From Angiostrongylus vasorum (lineage: Eukaryota > Nematoda > Chromadorea > Rhabditida > Metastrongylidae): a stretch of 64,000 nt of DNA. Within the stretch, counting starts at the first letter, position 1; each line of letters begins with the position of its first letter. This document shows positions 61,501 to 64,000 of the stretch, in pieces. Made by a program: the position numbers and the translations under genes. The notes beneath the pieces were generated by a model. That model saw only the letters and a program-made list of their open reading frames with translations. It was not told the origin of the DNA and did no database searches. Where the stretch lies: NCBI GenBank assembly GCA_018806985.1, contig JADANN010000414.1, forward strand, positions 1,904,323 to 1,968,322, in the 5' to 3' direction.

Positions 61501-64000
61501 GAATGATGTGCGGCACGCAGCACATTCAATTCGCCTCAGAGGCATGCCACCGCACTTCGTCTCGAATGATGTGCGGCATGCAGCACATTCAATTCGCCTC
61601 AGAGGCATGCCACCGCACTTCGTCTCGAATGATGTGCGGCATGCAGCACATTCAATTCGCCTCAGAGGCACGCCTCCGCACTTCGTCTCGAATGATGTGC
61701 GGCATGCAGCACATTCAATTCGCCTCAGAGGCACGCCATCCGCACTTCGTCTCGAATGATGTGCGGCATGCAGCACATTCAATTCGCCTCAGAGGCATGC
61801 CACCGCACTTCGTCTCGAATGATGTGCGGCATGCAGCACATTCAATTCGCCTCAGAGGCACGCCTCCGCACTTCGTCTCGAATGATGTGCGGCACGCAGC
61901 ACATTCAATTCGCCTCAGAGGCATGCCACCGCACTTCGTCTCGAATGATGTGCTGCATGCAGCACATTCAATTCGCCTCAGAGGCATGCCCACCGCACTT
62001 CGTCTCGAATGATGTGCGGCACGCAGCACATTCAATTCGCCTCAGAGGCACGCCACCGCACTTCGTCTCGAATGATGTGCGGCATGCAGCACATTCAATT
62101 CGCCTCAGAGGCATGCCACCGCACTTCGTCTCGAATGATGTGCTGCATGCAGCACATTCAATTCGCCTCAGAGGCACGCCTCCGCACTTCGTCTCGAATG
62201 ATGTGCGGCATGCAGCACATTCAATTCGCCTCAGAGGCATGCCACCGCACTTCGTCTCGAATGATGTGCTGCATGCAGCACATTCAATTCGCCTCAGAGG
62301 CATGCCACCGCACTTCGTCTCGAATGATGTGCTGCATGCAGCACATTCAATTCGCCTCAGAGGCACGCCTCCGCACTTCGTCTCGAATGATGTGCGGCAT
62401 GCAGCACATTCAATTCGCCTCAGAGGCATGCCCACCGCACTTCGTCTCGAATGATGTGCGGCATGCAGCACATTCAATTCGCCTCAGAGGCATGCCACCG
62501 CACTTCGTCTCGAATGATGTGCGGCATGCAGCACATTCAATTCGCCTCAGAGGCATGCCACCGCACTTCGTCTCGAATGATGTGCGGCATGCAGCACATT
62601 CAATTCGCCTCAGAGGCATGCCACCGCACTTCGTCTCGAATGATGTGCTGCATGCAGCACATTCAATTCGCCTCAGAGGCACGCCTCCGCACTTCGTCTC
62701 GAATGATGTGCGGCATGCAGCACATTCAATTCGCCTCAGAGGCATGCCACCGCACTTCGTCTCGAATGATGTGCGGCATGCAGCACATTCAATTCGCCTC
62801 AGAGGCATGCCACCGCACTTCGTCTCGAATGATGTGCGGCATGCAGCACATTCAATTCGCCTCAGAGGCATGCCTCCGCACTTCGTCTCGAATGATGTGC
62901 GGCATGCAGCACATTCAATTCGCCTCAGAGGCATGCCACCGCACTTCGTCTCGAATGATGTGCGGCATGCAGCACATTCAATTCGCCTCAGAGGCACGCC
63001 ACCGCACTTCGTCTCGAATGATGTGCGGCATGCAGCACATTCAATTCGCCTCAGAGGCATGCCACCGCACTTCGTCTCGAATGATGTGCGGCATGCAGCA
63101 CATTCAATTCGCCTCAGAGGCATGCCACCGCACTTCGTCTCGAATGATGTGCGGCATGCAGCACATTCAATTCGCCTCAGAGGCATGCCACCGCACTTCG
63201 TCTCGAATGATGTGCGGCATGCAGCACATTCAATTCGCCTCAGAGGCACGCCTCCGCACTTCGTCTCGAATGATGTGCGGCACGCAGCACATTCAATTCG
63301 CCTCAGAGGCATGCCACCGCACTTCGTCTCGAATGATGTGCGGCATGCAGCACATTCAATTCGCCTCAGAGGCACGCCACCGCACTTCGTCTCGAATGAT
63401 GTGCGGCATGCAGCACATTCAATTCGCCTCAGAGGCATGCCACCGCACTTCGTCTCGAATGATGTGCGGCATGCAGCACATTCAATTCGCCTCAGAGGCA
63501 TGCCACCGCACTTCGTCTCGAATGATGTGCTGCATGCAGCACATTCAATTCGCCTCAGAGGCATGCCACCGCACTTCGTCTCGAATGATGTGCGGCATGC
63601 AGCACATTCAATTCGCCTCAGAGGCACGCCACCGCACTTCGTCTCGAATGATGTGCTGCGTGCATCACATTCAGATTCGCCTCAGAGGCATGCCACCGCA
63701 CTTCGTCTCGAATGATGTGCGGCATGCAGCACATTCAACTCGCCTCAGAGGCATGCCACCGCACTTCGTCTCGAATGATGTGCTGCATGCAGCACATTCA
63801 ATTCGCCTCAGAGGCACGCCTCCGCACTTCGTCTCGAATGATGTGCTGCGTGCATCACATTTCAGATCGCCTCAGAGGCATTCCACCGCACTTCGTCTCG
63901 AATGATGTGCGGCATGCAGCACATTCAATCTGCCTCAGAGGCATGCCACCGCACTTCGTCTCGAATGATGTGCGGCATGCAGCACATTCAATTCGCCTCA
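40511..64000. repeat. Tandem satellite array, 63-bp monomer with 75-bp variants, truncated by window end
   Basis: At least 23.5 kb, roughly 360 head-to-tail units and no interrupting sequence. A typical monomer is 60560-60622 (63 bp): it starts GATGTGCGGCATGCAGCACA, has GCCTCAGAGGC in the middle and ends CTTCGTCTCGAAT. A 75-bp variant (for example 41494-41568) carries CTTTCAGTCCGTCTCACAAA in place of the CATTCAATTC part. Variant positions (GTGCGGC / GTGCCGC / GTGCTGC; CATGCC / CACGCC / CAGGCC / CTGGCC; GCACTTC / GTACTTC) are mixed at 40.5-53 kb and more uniform after 53.5 kb. Long open frames on three of the six frames arise from the 3n unit length and are not annotated as genes. Confidence 0.97.

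Noticed and set aside
60391..61782. Minus-strand 21-residue Cys repeat resembling zinc fingers
   Set aside because: The Cys spacing is a by-product of the monomer. No His/Cys pair set matches a known finger, and the frame breaks wherever the unit length changes.
40511..64000. CRISPR array
   Set aside because: Repeats are contiguous with no unique spacers, the genome is eukaryotic, and there are no cas genes.
40511..64000. CENP-B box in the satellite
   Set aside because: The CTTCGTCTCGAATGATG part starts like the box but lacks the required A and CGGG positions.

Overview
The window is eukaryotic and almost certainly from a strongylid (clade V) nematode, possibly hookworm-like. The genes have short exons with GT-AG introns and acceptors ending TTTCAG or similar. 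The genes and the transposon families (RTE-type LINE, Penelope-like element with a GIY-YIG nuclease, mariner) fit that group. The species call is inference. I found no prokaryotic features.

Layout. (1) 1-874: the 3' end of an rbm-26 (RBM26/27-like) gene on the + strand. (2) 875-18.5 kb: a gene-poor stretch of decayed mobile elements: two mariner copies, tRNA-derived SINEs, TIR/foldback MITEs, foldback elements with a recurrent GAAACGTC hairpin, and a heavily broken RTE LINE. (3) 18.6-28.5 kb: a gene island with three complete genes that I reassembled from exons. These are a class I ARF GTPase (-, 181 aa), the ER protein UFBP1/DDRGK1 (+, about 339 aa), and a MADF-BESS transcription-factor-like gene (-, 577 aa) that carries a Penelope-like element antisense in an intron. 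The ARF and UFBP1 genes diverge from a shared 1.2 kb promoter region. The UFBP1 and MADF-BESS genes converge. (4) 28.9-40.5 kb: repeats again, with a 3 kb reverse-strand RTE LINE lacking its RT catalytic motif, more SINEs and several foldback elements. (5) 40.5-64.0 kb: a continuous tandem satellite of 63-bp units (plus 75-bp variants), roughly 360 copies, running off the right edge.

The recognised genes act in the secretory system (ARF at the Golgi, UFBP1 at the ER), RNA processing (rbm-26) and transcription (MADF-BESS). They form no operon-like pathway. The most unusual item is the satellite. Its monomer contains two dyads, one of which is a perfect 20-bp palindrome in one subtype. Because 63 is 21 codons, it throws long false open frames on both strands. 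A second theme is layered nesting of repeats, with target-site duplications that allow insertion order to be read.
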